This document shows positions 31,720 to 39,423 of a DNA stretch of 64,000 nucleotides, in pieces (within the stretch, counting starts at the first letter, position 1; each line of letters starts with the position of its first letter). A model generated the notes under the pieces. That model did not search any database. It was not told where the DNA came from and worked only from the letters and a program-made list of their open reading frames with translations. Source of the stretch: LMUY01 sp964245075 (GTDB taxonomy: Bacteria > Pseudomonadota > Alphaproteobacteria > Acetobacterales > Acetobacteraceae); assembly GCA_964245075.1 (NCBI GenBank), contig CAXTLC010000007.1, positions 1-64,000 of the forward strand, in the 5' to 3' direction. The position numbers and the translations under genes were made by a program.

Positions 31720-32813
31720 CCGCCGTAGTGGCGCGCCAGCCGCGGGTTCATCACCCGGAACCAGAGCGGCGGGACGTAGGCCAGGACCGTCAGGCTCGCG
31801 TAGCCGGACGGCAGCAGCGGCGCGCCGGGGGCAGGCTGCAACGCTTGGAAGCTGCGGGCGGGGTGCGTGTGGTGGTCCGCATGGCGCTCGACCTGGTAGA
31901 ACAACAGGTTGGCGATGCCGTGGCCGTCCCAGGTGTGGGCCGGCCCGACCGGCTCGTAGCGCCCGTCCGCGAGCCGGCGCCGGCAAAGGCCGTAGTGCTG
32001 GATGTAGCTGGCGCCTTCGAGCACGGACGTGCCGTACGCCGCCTGGACAAGCAGGAACGGCAGCGCCGCCCAGCCGAGCCAGGCGCACAGTGACCCGAAC
32101 AACGCCAGGGTCAGCAGGCTGGTTTGCAGGATCTCGTTGCCGGGCGACCATGCGGGCCGCCCCCGGTTGCGCAGCCGCCGCCCCTCGGCCCGCCACGCCG
32201 ACCGCCAGTTGCCGGCGCTGGTGCGCGGCAGGTAGCGCCAGAAGCTTTCCCCGTAGCGCGCGCTCGCCGGGTCGCCCGGCGTGGCGGCATGGACGTGGTG
32301 ACCCCGCTGGTGCGCCACCGTGTAGTGCCCGTAGCCGAGCGGCGCGATGGCCGCGCGCGCCAGCCAGCGGTTGAGCGTCCCCCGCTTGTGGCCGAGTTCG
32401 TGGGCCACGTTCATGCCGATCCCGGTCAAGGCGCCCACGGTCAGCGCGAGCCCGGTCCAGCCCCAGGCGTCGGCCCGCTTGGCTGCCAGCCAGGCGCCCG
32501 CCACGACGGCCGCGTACTCGAACGGGACATAGGCGATGACCAGCGCGCGGTAGCGGCGGTCCGTGTCGAGACCCGGGAGCGCCCAATCCGGCGGAGCGGC
32601 CGTGCTGCTGGGGATCAGCATCTCGCACAAGGGCAGGACGACCAGCAGGAACAACGGCGTGAGCCAGGCGAACCACACGGTGCCGGTGACGCCGTAGAGC
32701 AGGCAGCACAGCGTCCCGGCCAGGGGCATCGCCGGGGAAAGCAGCCAGAGCGGCTTCCTCGTGTCACGCCAGAACCGCGCCGCCGCCGGTTCGTCCTTGG
32801 CACGTCCGCTCAT
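31665..32813 (-). CDS. AlkB-type alkane/xylene monooxygenase, 3' end in assembly gap
   Basis: An integral-membrane non-haem diiron hydroxylase. The histidine boxes HELGHK, HQRGHH and HADHHTHP, plus SYIQHYGL, are all present, with six predicted membrane helices. The family oxidises terminal carbons of alkanes or methyl groups with rubredoxin-supplied electrons; no rubredoxin gene is nearby. ATG 32813 has GGGGAAGG upstream; ATGs at 32834 and 32852 are in frame. The family C-terminus (RLARHYGGDLALAN) is followed by tandem GGDLALA(N/S)H units into the gap. If the gap is false the frame ends at 31450, opposite tatC. Confidence 0.88.
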
Positions 32814-33069
32814 CGCATACCCTTCCCCGGTCATCGCCCGGACGGTCGTCAACGGTCGCCTCCCATCCTAGCGGACCCGCACCGGAGCGGAACGAAAATC
32901 TCGCCCCAGGGCAGATGAGCATGCAGCCGAACGTGCAGCCGGGCGCGCAGCCGCCGGAGGGACCGGCTTGACCGGTGCGGCAGGCCAGTCCAAACGGCCC
33001 GGCAGCCGGTGCTGCTGCCCGCGAATGGCCGGGCCGCGCGCCCGGCCATGGTGAGCGGGTAGGTGGCCG

Positions 33070-34350
33070 ATGCACGACATGCGCGCGATCCGGGATGACC
33101 CGGCAGGCTTCGACGCGGCCCTCGCCCGGCGCGGGCTGCCCCCCGCCGCGTCCGGCATCGTGGCGCTGGATGCCGAGCGGCGGGGCGCGCTGACCGCGCT
33201 CGGCGAGCAGCAGGCGCGGCGCAACGCCCTGTCCAGGCAGGTCGGCCAGCTTCGCCGCGCCGGCGCGGACGCGGCGGGGCTGGAAGCGGAGGCCGGCGCC
33301 CTGCGGGACGCGATGGCCGCCGCCGAGGCGCGCGCCGCCGCCCTCGCCGAGGCCGTCGATGCCCGGCTCGGCGAGCTTCCCAACATCCTGGACCCCGACG
33401 TGCCGGACGGCGCCGACGAGGCCGCCAACGTCGTCGTCCGCCAGGGCGGCGGGCCCCCCGCCGTGTCCTCGGGCAAGCAGCATTTCGAGCTTGGCGAGGC
33501 GCTCGGCGCCATGGACTTCGCCGCCGCCGCCAAGCTCGCCGGGTCCCGCTTCACCGTGCTGCGCGGCCCGCTCGCCCGGCTGGAGCGCGCCCTCGGCCAA
33601 TGGATGCTCGACCTCCACGTGGCGGAGCACGGCTACGAGGAAACCGCGGTCCCGCTGCTGGTCAACGACGCCACCGCCTACGGCTCCAACCAACTGCCCA
33701 AGTTCGCCGACGACATGTTCCGCACCACGGACGGCCGCTGGCTGATCCCCACCGCCGAGGTGCCGCTGACCAACATGGCCGCCGGCGAGATCATCCCCGA
33801 AGCGCGCCTGCCGCTGCGCATGGCGGCGCTGACCGACTGCTTCCGCTCCGAAGCCGGCTCCGCCGGGCGGGACACGCGCGGCATGCTGCGGCAGCACCAG
33901 TTCCGCAAGGTGGAGCTGGTGTCCATCACCCGCCCGCAGGACTCGGACGCCGAGCACGAGCGCATGACCCGCTGCGCCGAAACGGTGCTGGAGCGGCTCG
34001 GCCTGCCGCACCGCCGGGTGCTGCTGTGCGCCGGGGACACCGGCTTCGGCGCCGCCAGGACCTTCGACCTGGAGGTCTGGCTGCCGGGGCAGGGGATGTG
34101 GCGGGAGATCAGCTCCTGCTCCAACACCCGCGCCTTCCAGGCCCGGCGCATGAACGCGCGCTACCGCCCGGCGGAAGGCCGGGTGGAGTTCGTGCACTCG
34201 CTGAACGGCTCCGGCGTGGCGGTCGGCCGGGCGCTGGTCGCGGTGATGGAGAACGGGCAGCGCCCGGACGGCGCGGTCGCCGTGCCGGACGTGCTGCGCC
34301 CCTACATGGCCGGCCTCGACCGCATCTCTGCCACCGGGGCCGCCGCCTGA
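33070..34350 (+). CDS. serS: Seryl-tRNA synthetase
   Basis: A 426-residue class II synthetase. The N-terminal coiled coil (about 30-100) binds the long variable arm of tRNA-Ser. Motif 2 is visible in FRSEAGSAGRDTRGMLRQHQ and motif 3 in NGSGVAVGRALVAVMEN. The start MHDMRAIRDDP is the usual family start. In relatives serS follows tatC directly; here the alkB-type gene on the opposite strand lies between them. Confidence 0.97.
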   Translation: MHDMRAIRDDPAGFDAALARRGLPPAASGIVALDAERRGALTALGEQQARRNALSRQVGQLRRAGADAAGLEAEAGALRDAMAAAEARAAALAEAVDARLGELPNILDPDVPDGADEAANVVVRQGGGPPAVSSGKQHFELGEALGAMDFAAAAKLAGSRFTVLRGPLARLERALGQWMLDLHVAEHGYEETAVPLLVNDATAYGSNQLPKFADDMFRTTDGRWLIPTAEVPLTNMAAGEIIPEARLPLRMAALTDCFRSEAGSAGRDTRGMLRQHQFRKVELVSITRPQDSDAEHERMTRCAETVLERLGLPHRRVLLCAGDTGFGAARTFDLEVWLPGQGMWREISSCSNTRAFQARRMNARYRPAEGRVEFVHSLNGSGVAVGRALVAVMENGQRPDGAVAVPDVLRPYMAGLDRISATGAAA

Positions 34351-34376
34351 CCTGCTGTTCTCCGGGACGGCAATGA

Positions 34377-34393
34377 TGTAAACCGCCTTCACA
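34377..34393 (+). promoter_or_regulatory. Imperfect dyad over the TetR start
   Basis: TGTAAACCGCCTTCACA has near-symmetric ends (TGTAAA and TTCACA, one mismatch) and runs into the ATG at 34393. A second dyad with TGTGAAT/ATTCAC ends lies at 35056-35077, after the TetR gene. A shared operator is possible but the matches are short. Confidence 0.3.
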
Positions 34394-35010
34394 TGTCCTC
34401 CGCCCGCGACAGCTACCATCACGGCAACCTGCGCGAGGCGCTGATGGAAGCCGCCCGCCGCTTGATCGAGGAGCGCGGGCTGGCAGGCTTCGCCTTCGCC
34501 GAGCTGGCCCGCGCCGCCGGGGTCAGCCCCGCCGCGCCCTACCGCCATTTCCGTGACCGCGGCGCGCTGGTGGCGGAGCTGGCCCGCCGCGGCTTCGGCC
34601 GGCTGCGCGAGGACCTGCTGGCCGCCTGGAACGAGGGCCGCCCGGACCCGGCCGCCGCCATCGAGCGCTGCGGCCGCGCCTACCTCCAGTTCGCCCGGCG
34701 TGACCCGGCCGCCTACGCCGCCATGTTCGACTCCGTGCCCGGCGAAACCGACCCGGCGCTGCGCGCCGCCGCCGACGGGGCCTTCAACGTGGTCCGTACC
34801 GCCGCCGACGCCGCCTGCGCCGCCGCGCCCCCGGCGGCGCGGCCGCCCGCCCTGATGGTGGCGCTGCACGTCTGGACGCTGTGCCACGGCGCCGCGTCCC
34901 TGTTCACCGGCCCGCCCTCGCCCGGCCGCCGCCCCCTGCCGATGACGGCGGAGGACCTGCTGGAAGCGGGGCTGCTGGTCTATCTGCGTTCCCTTGGCCT
35001 TGGAGGATAA
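34393..35010 (+). CDS. TetR/AcrR-family regulator with WHG-type C-terminal domain
   Basis: A 205-residue regulator. The helix-turn-helix is FAELARAAGVSPAAPYRHFRDRGALVAEL (about residues 35-63, in part), typical of TetR. The C-terminal domain includes LMVALHVWTLCHGAASLF, the WHG-type segment. The target is unknown; the neighbouring DUF2852 gene or self-regulation are candidates because of similar dyads at 34377 and 35057. Confidence 0.9.
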   Translation: MSSARDSYHHGNLREALMEAARRLIEERGLAGFAFAELARAAGVSPAAPYRHFRDRGALVAELARRGFGRLREDLLAAWNEGRPDPAAAIERCGRAYLQFARRDPAAYAAMFDSVPGETDPALRAAADGAFNVVRTAADAACAAAPPAARPPALMVALHVWTLCHGAASLFTGPPSPGRRPLPMTAEDLLEAGLLVYLRSLGLGG

Positions 35011-35056
35011 CAAGATCGTGAGGCACTTTACCAAGCGGGCTGCCCGGAGCATGTAT

Positions 35057-35077
35057 GTGAATGTGATTAACATTCAC
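35057..35077. promoter_or_regulatory. 7-bp-arm inverted repeat before the DUF2852 gene
   Basis: GTGAATG (35057-35063) and CATTCAC (35071-35077) are exact inverted arms around TGATTAA. The dyad is 15 bases before the DUF2852 start and 46 bases after the TetR stop, a normal operator position. Confidence 0.45.
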
Positions 35078-35092
35078 TCCCGGAGCGCTCCC

Positions 35093-35488
35093 ATGGGCTT
35101 TGTTTCCCGCGTCGACGAGCTTGGCCGGCCGGCCCTGATCGCCATCACCATCGCCGCCTTCTGGTTCTGGTGGCCCCTCGGCCTCGCCGTGCTCGCCTAC
35201 CTCGCGTTCAACCGCCGCCGCCATCGGCGGCTGGCCGCGCAAGGCGGCCGGTGGCAGTTCCCGGAGATGATGGGCCGCGCCACCCGCGGCTTCTCCTACG
35301 CCGCGCCGTCCGGCAACCGCGCCTTCGACGAGTACCGCTCCGAGACGCTGCGCCGCTTGGAAGACGAGCAGCGGGACTTCGTCGAGTACCTGGACCGCCT
35401 GCGCCAGGCCCGCGACAAGCAGGAGTTCGACCAGTTCATGGCCGAACGCCGCCGCCCCGCCCCCACGGTCGACGTCCCGCAGGCCTGA
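35093..35488 (+). CDS. DUF2852 family membrane protein
   Basis: A 131-residue protein with one or two membrane segments near the N-terminus (about 12-40, LIAITIAAFWFWWPLGLAVLAY in part), then a basic and a charged helical tail (RSETLRRLEDEQRDFVEYLDRLR). This is the DUF2852 pattern of alphaproteobacteria: a hydrophobic head and a coiled-coil C-terminus with the FDEYR segment. Function is unknown. ATG 35093 gives the family's short N-terminus. Confidence 0.82.
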   Translation: MGFVSRVDELGRPALIAITIAAFWFWWPLGLAVLAYLAFNRRRHRRLAAQGGRWQFPEMMGRATRGFSYAAPSGNRAFDEYRSETLRRLEDEQRDFVEYLDRLRQARDKQEFDQFMAERRRPAPTVDVPQA

Positions 35489-35497
35489 CGCCCCCAA

Positions 35498-35540
35498 GCT
35501 CCCGCCGGCCTTTTCCCTCTGGGAAAGGGCTGGCGGGAGC
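35498..35540. terminator. Bidirectional terminator-like hairpin between convergent genes
   Basis: Two 20-base arms (35498-35517 and 35521-35540) pair with two G-T wobbles around a TCT loop. The inner part TTTTCCC-TCT-GGGAAAG recurs in the hairpin at 42567-42599, also between convergent genes. It lies between DUF2852 (plus) and DUF815 (minus). Confidence 0.75.
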
Positions 35541-35662
35541 CCGCCAAACCCGCCCGTCGTCCGGTTCGCGGCCATGGCGCGCGCTCCTCAACCGGGTCGC
35601 AGCCGCTGGCCAGGGAAGCTCGCTGAGGTCACTTTGGGCAGGCCCGCTGCCCCCCCGCCTGC

Positions 35663-36520
35663 TCACCCGCCCCCCGCGTCCCCCAGCCGCCCGGCCAGGT
35701 CCTGGATGAACTGCCACGCCACCCGCCCGGACCGGCCGCCCCGCCCGGCGGACCAGGCGATCGCCTCCGCCCGCAGCGCGTCCGCGCCGATCGGCAGCCG
35801 CAGGTCCGCCGCGTAGCCCTCCACCATCGCCAGGAAGGTCGGCTGGTCGCAGTTGTGGAACCCGATCCACAGCCCGAACCGGTCGGACAGCGACACCTTC
35901 TCCTCCACCGCCTCGCCGGGGTTGATGGCGCTGCCGCTCTCGTTGTCGATCATGGCGCGCGGCATCAGGTGGCGGCGGTTGGAGGTGGCGTAGAACAGCA
36001 CGTTCGCCGGCCGCCCCTCGATCCCCCCGTCCAGCACGGACTTTAGCGCCTTGTAGTCCGCGTCCTCCCGCTCGAACGACAGATCGTCGCAGAACACCAG
36101 GCAGCGCCGCTCCGCCTCGCGCAGCAGGTTCAGCAGGGCGGGAAGCGTCGCGATGTCCTCCCGCGCGATCTCGATCAGCGCCAGGCTGCCCGGACGCCGG
36201 GCCAGCGCCTCGGCATGCGCGGCCTTCACCAGGGAGGACTTGCCCATGCCGCGCGCCCCCCAGAGCATGGCGTTGTTGGCCGGCTGCCCGGCGGCGAAGC
36301 GCAGCGTGTTGGCCAGCAGCCGCTCCCGCTGCGGCGCCACGCCTTGCAGCAGGTCGAGCTTGACGTGCGCCACGCTGCGCACCGGCTGCAACCGCTCGCC
36401 GTCCGGGTGCCAGACGAACGCGTCCGCGCCCGACAGGGCGGCCGGCCCGGCGGGCGGCGGGGCGAGCCGGTCCAGCGCGTCCGCGATGCGCGCGAGCAGG
36501 GGAAGCAGGCTTGCGTCCAT
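35663..36520 (-). CDS. DUF815 AAA-type ATPase
   Basis: A 285-residue ATPase. The P-loop GARGMGKSSLV is near residue 88, the Walker B-like CLVFCDDLSFE near 145, and the sensor-like LFYATSNRRHLMP follows. This is the DUF815 family, common in alphaproteobacteria and usually next to yajC. The substrate is unknown. The N-terminal 60 residues have no motif. It is divergent from yajC with 79 bp between starts. Confidence 0.9.
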   Translation of the reverse strand: MDASLLPLLARIADALDRLAPPPAGPAALSGADAFVWHPDGERLQPVRSVAHVKLDLLQGVAPQRERLLANTLRFAAGQPANNAMLWGARGMGKSSLVKAAHAEALARRPGSLALIEIAREDIATLPALLNLLREAERRCLVFCDDLSFEREDADYKALKSVLDGGIEGRPANVLFYATSNRRHLMPRAMIDNESGSAINPGEAVEEKVSLSDRFGLWIGFHNCDQPTFLAMVEGYAADLRLPIGADALRAEAIAWSAGRGGRSGRVAWQFIQDLAGRLGDAGGG

Positions 36521-36599
36521 GGTGGGGTCTCAACTTGACGGGAAGGCGGCGCAAACTATGGTCCGCCGCCATCCACCGCAACCCGGACGCGCCCCCCTG

Positions 36600-36932
36600 A
36601 TGCTCATCACGCCTGCCTATGCCCAGGATCTCGGCGGCGCCTTCGCCCAGTACTCGCAATTCCTGCCGATCGTGCTGATCTTCGGCGTGTTCTACTTCCT
36701 GCTGATCCGCCCGCAGCAGACCGCGCAGAAGAAGCTGAAGACCCGCCTGGCCGCCCTGCGCCGGGGCGACAAGGTCGTCACCGGCGGCGGCCTGGTGGGC
36801 GTCGTGCAGCGGGTCAGGGAAGGCAGCAACGAGGTCGAGATCGAGCTCGCGCCCAACGTGCGGGTCATGGCGGTGCGCGAAACCATCAACACCGTGATCG
36901 ACCCGGTGGTGGCCAACGACACGGCGAAGTAG
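36600..36932 (+). CDS. yajC: Preprotein translocase subunit YajC
   Basis: A 110-residue YajC: one membrane helix (about 20-40, LPIVLIFGVFYFLLIRPQQ) then a small soluble domain with LRRGDKVVTGGGLVG. It associates with SecDF in the Sec translocon. ATG 36600 is the family start. Notably secD and secF, which usually follow, are not downstream: the next gene encodes an unrelated lipoprotein. Confidence 0.95.
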   Translation: MLITPAYAQDLGGAFAQYSQFLPIVLIFGVFYFLLIRPQQTAQKKLKTRLAALRRGDKVVTGGGLVGVVQRVREGSNEVEIELAPNVRVMAVRETINTVIDPVVANDTAK

Positions 36933-36948
36933 CCCAGGGAGCGGCGCG

Positions 36949-37668
36949 ATGACGGGCGGCTGGACGGCGGCGGCGGCCGCGGCGGCGCTGGCGATCTCCG
37001 GATGCGCCTCCGGACCGCCCCAGGCAGCATCCCAGGTAGCATCCCAGGCAGCATCCCCGGCAGCGCTTCCGGCCTTGCCCCCCTCGGTGCAGGGGGCCGC
37101 GGCGAACTACCCGCCGCTGATCCTGGGCGCCAACGTCCACCCGACGGACGGGCGCGAGCCGCCGCGGCCCTGCCCGGCGCCCGGCTCGCAGGTGGCGCTG
37201 AAGGGCGGCCCGGTGATGGCATGGGGCGGCGCCGACCCGTCCGACCCGGATCTCTGCCTGTTCACGGCGGACGGCCAGCCGGTCCAGGCGTGGTTCGGCA
37301 TCTGGCAGGCCGATTGGGGCGGCGCCGAGGGAGGCCGTGCCGCGCTGAAGCGGACCATGACCGCCCCGAGCGGCGCCGTGGCCGGGTTCGACACCGACAT
37401 GGGACGGGGGCGCCGCTACCACGACCTGCTGCGCAACGAGGGCGTGGAGGACATCCTCCTGCTCGGCCACGCCTACCGCGCGCTGAAGATCAGCCACTAC
37501 CGCGAAGGCTTCGACGGCAACGATTACCGCTCCGTCAGCACGGTCTGGAAGGACATCCCCACCGGGCTGCTGATCTACGGCACCTACCAGCACATCGCCG
37601 GCCGGCCGGAAATCGACGATCCCCTGATCCCGACGGCGATCGTGACCCCGCCCGGCGATCACCGGTAA
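36949..37668 (+). CDS. Putative lipoprotein
   Basis: A 239-residue protein with a lipobox-like LAISGC near residue 18, so Cys18 would be lipidated. The next segment has three 12-bp duplications (QAAS repeats, 37021-37056) and is proline-rich. The rest is a globular domain with NVHPTDGR, a C-P-A-P-G-S motif, and TYQHIAGRPEIDDPL near the end. No family was recognised. It lies 16 bp after yajC on the same strand, likely one transcript. Confidence 0.72.
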   Translation: MTGGWTAAAAAAALAISGCASGPPQAASQVASQAASPAALPALPPSVQGAAANYPPLILGANVHPTDGREPPRPCPAPGSQVALKGGPVMAWGGADPSDPDLCLFTADGQPVQAWFGIWQADWGGAEGGRAALKRTMTAPSGAVAGFDTDMGRGRRYHDLLRNEGVEDILLLGHAYRALKISHYREGFDGNDYRSVSTVWKDIPTGLLIYGTYQHIAGRPEIDDPLIPTAIVTPPGDHR

Positions 37669-38286
37669 CGGCAACGTGTTCGCCGGGCGCCGCCCGCACC
37701 CGGTTCCCGCTCCCGTCCCCCTGATGCAACCGCGACGCCGAAGCCGGAAGCGGCGCTCCCTTTCGCTGCTCGTGGGCAAGGGCATGCGGCCAGGCAGTCG
37801 CCATTGCCGCAGGACCCATCCGAAACACGCGCCAGCGGGTATTCCTGGCGTGCCCGCGTAACGTTCGCGGGTTCGCAAGCGCCCGGCAGCCGTCCTCGAT
37901 TAGCGCAGTCCAACGCTTCCCTGCTGCATTGCTGCGGCCGGCAACGGCTGGGCGCCGGCATGGCGCAAGTCCCCTTGCTGGCCACTGGCCGATGGCGCAC
38001 GAGGGCGTTTCTGTCACATTATTCAAATTTTTCCAGATGCTTGCATCCGGACCGTCGAAACACGTCCAACTCACTTTCTTCATGGCAAGCCGCAGCATTT
38101 TTACGTTGGGATCAACGCTGAGACTGGTTTTCGTCTTTGACTCTATTTTTGGATTGCGCGTTGACAATGGCGATCAAGTCTCAGCCAAGTCACGCGCCAG
38201 TCAAAATGGATTGGGAAATCGGCGGCGCGTCATTTGATGTAGTCTATTCCGTCATCTGCCGTGTTGCCGAAGCAATGGAACAAGTC
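37669..38286. other. Intergenic region, 618 bp
   Basis: No supported gene. From about 38010 the sequence is richer in A and T, with runs such as ATTATTCAAATTTTTC, typical of a promoter region. TTGACA at 38161-38166 is a consensus -35 box but no good -10 follows at the normal spacing. It is the leader of the ferritin-like gene. Confidence 0.45.
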
Positions 38287-39291
38287 ATGAGCAATCACGA
38301 GCAGATGACGCAGACGGCGCTGGCCGCCCTGGAACGGCGCGCGATGTTCAGGAAGGCGGGCGCCAGCGTTGCCGGCGCGCTGGCAGCCGCCGTCATAGCC
38401 AAGACGACCCTCGCGCCCACCGCGGCCGAGGCAGCCACGACGGCGCAGGCCCCCACGGCCGGCCCGACCGCGACCGACCTGGCGATCCTGAACTTCGCCC
38501 TCAACCTCGAGTACCTGGAAGCGCAGTTCTACTCCAACGCCGTTCTCGGCACCGGCCTGACGGCCGCCGTGCTCGCGGGCGGCGACGGCACGCCCGGCGG
38601 CGCCCCGGTTGACGCCGGAACGACGCTGGTGCCGTTCAAGACGCCGAGGGTCCAGAAGTACGCCCAGGTCATCGCGGCGGACGAGATGGCGCACGTGCTG
38701 TTCCTGAAGAGCGCGCTCGGCGCGAGCGCCGTTCCCGCGCCCGTCCTGGATGTCAGCGCCGCCGGCGCGTTCAGCACGCTGGCGCGCGCCGCCGGGTTCG
38801 TGAGGCCGAAGGCGGTGTTCGATCCCTACGGCAGCGAGAACGACTTCCTGCTGGGCGCATTCATCTTCGAGGACGTCGGCGTCACCGCCTATGCCGGAGC
38901 GGCCGCGCTGATCTCCCAGCCCAGCGCGCTCGTGCAGTACGCCGCGTCCATCCTGGCCGTGGAAGCCTACCACGCCGGCACGATCAGGGCGCTGCTCACC
39001 ATGCCGTCGGGCCGGACGGCGGCGGACGAGGTCGCCACGGACGCCATCGCCAACCTCCGCTCGATCCTGTCGAGCGGCTCCGGAGAGGGAACGCCGCAGG
39101 GGGACGATTACGGAACGCTCGACAGCAACAACCACGCCCTGGTCATAGCGCCCGTCGACGCCAACGCCCTGGCCTACCGCCGGTCCGTGGGGCAGGTGCT
39201 CAACATCGTTTACGGCAATCCCAACGCCCAGCCCGGGCTGTTCTTCCCGTGCGGCCTCAGCGTGCAGCCCGGCGTGACCGGGTTCAGCTGA
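38287..39291 (+). CDS. Exported ferritin-like domain protein
   Basis: A 334-residue protein of the ferritin-like family also called desiccation-related. The N-terminus has a Tat-like ERRAMFRKAG followed by a hydrophobic segment ending in alanines, so export by Tat is likely. The helical core has LNFALNLEYLEAQFYS, ADEMAHVLFLKSALG and VEAYHAGTIR, with the Glu and His residues of a metal site. ATG 38287 is used; ATG 38275 is in frame four codons earlier. The paired tatB and tatC genes are in the same window. Confidence 0.88.
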   Translation: MSNHEQMTQTALAALERRAMFRKAGASVAGALAAAVIAKTTLAPTAAEAATTAQAPTAGPTATDLAILNFALNLEYLEAQFYSNAVLGTGLTAAVLAGGDGTPGGAPVDAGTTLVPFKTPRVQKYAQVIAADEMAHVLFLKSALGASAVPAPVLDVSAAGAFSTLARAAGFVRPKAVFDPYGSENDFLLGAFIFEDVGVTAYAGAAALISQPSALVQYAASILAVEAYHAGTIRALLTMPSGRTAADEVATDAIANLRSILSSGSGEGTPQGDDYGTLDSNNHALVIAPVDANALAYRRSVGQVLNIVYGNPNAQPGLFFPCGLSVQPGVTGFS

Positions 39292-39331
39292 CCGCCCGGG
39301 CTTCTTCCGGCAAGGCGCCGCCGGGCCGGGC

Positions 39332-39397
39332 GACCCCGGGGTTGCCGGGGTCCCGCGTCCCGCGGGGGTGTCTCCCGCCCCGGCCCCCCGGGGCGGG
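39332..39397. terminator. Two GC hairpins between convergent genes
   Basis: GACCCCGG/CCGGGGTC (39332-39339 and 39345-39352) and CCCGCCCC/GGGGCGGG (39374-39381 and 39390-39397) are perfect 8-bp stems in the gap between the ferritin-like gene and the decarboxylase gene. No T-run follows; in high-GC DNA part of this could be chance. Confidence 0.4.
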
Positions 39398-39423
39398 CGG
39401 AGCCCGGCGGGGCGGCGCCGCCC

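Noticed and set aside
37689..38274. Small open frames in the 618-bp gap before the ferritin-like gene
   Set aside because: They have poor codon use, no ribosome-binding sites and no recognisable protein pattern.
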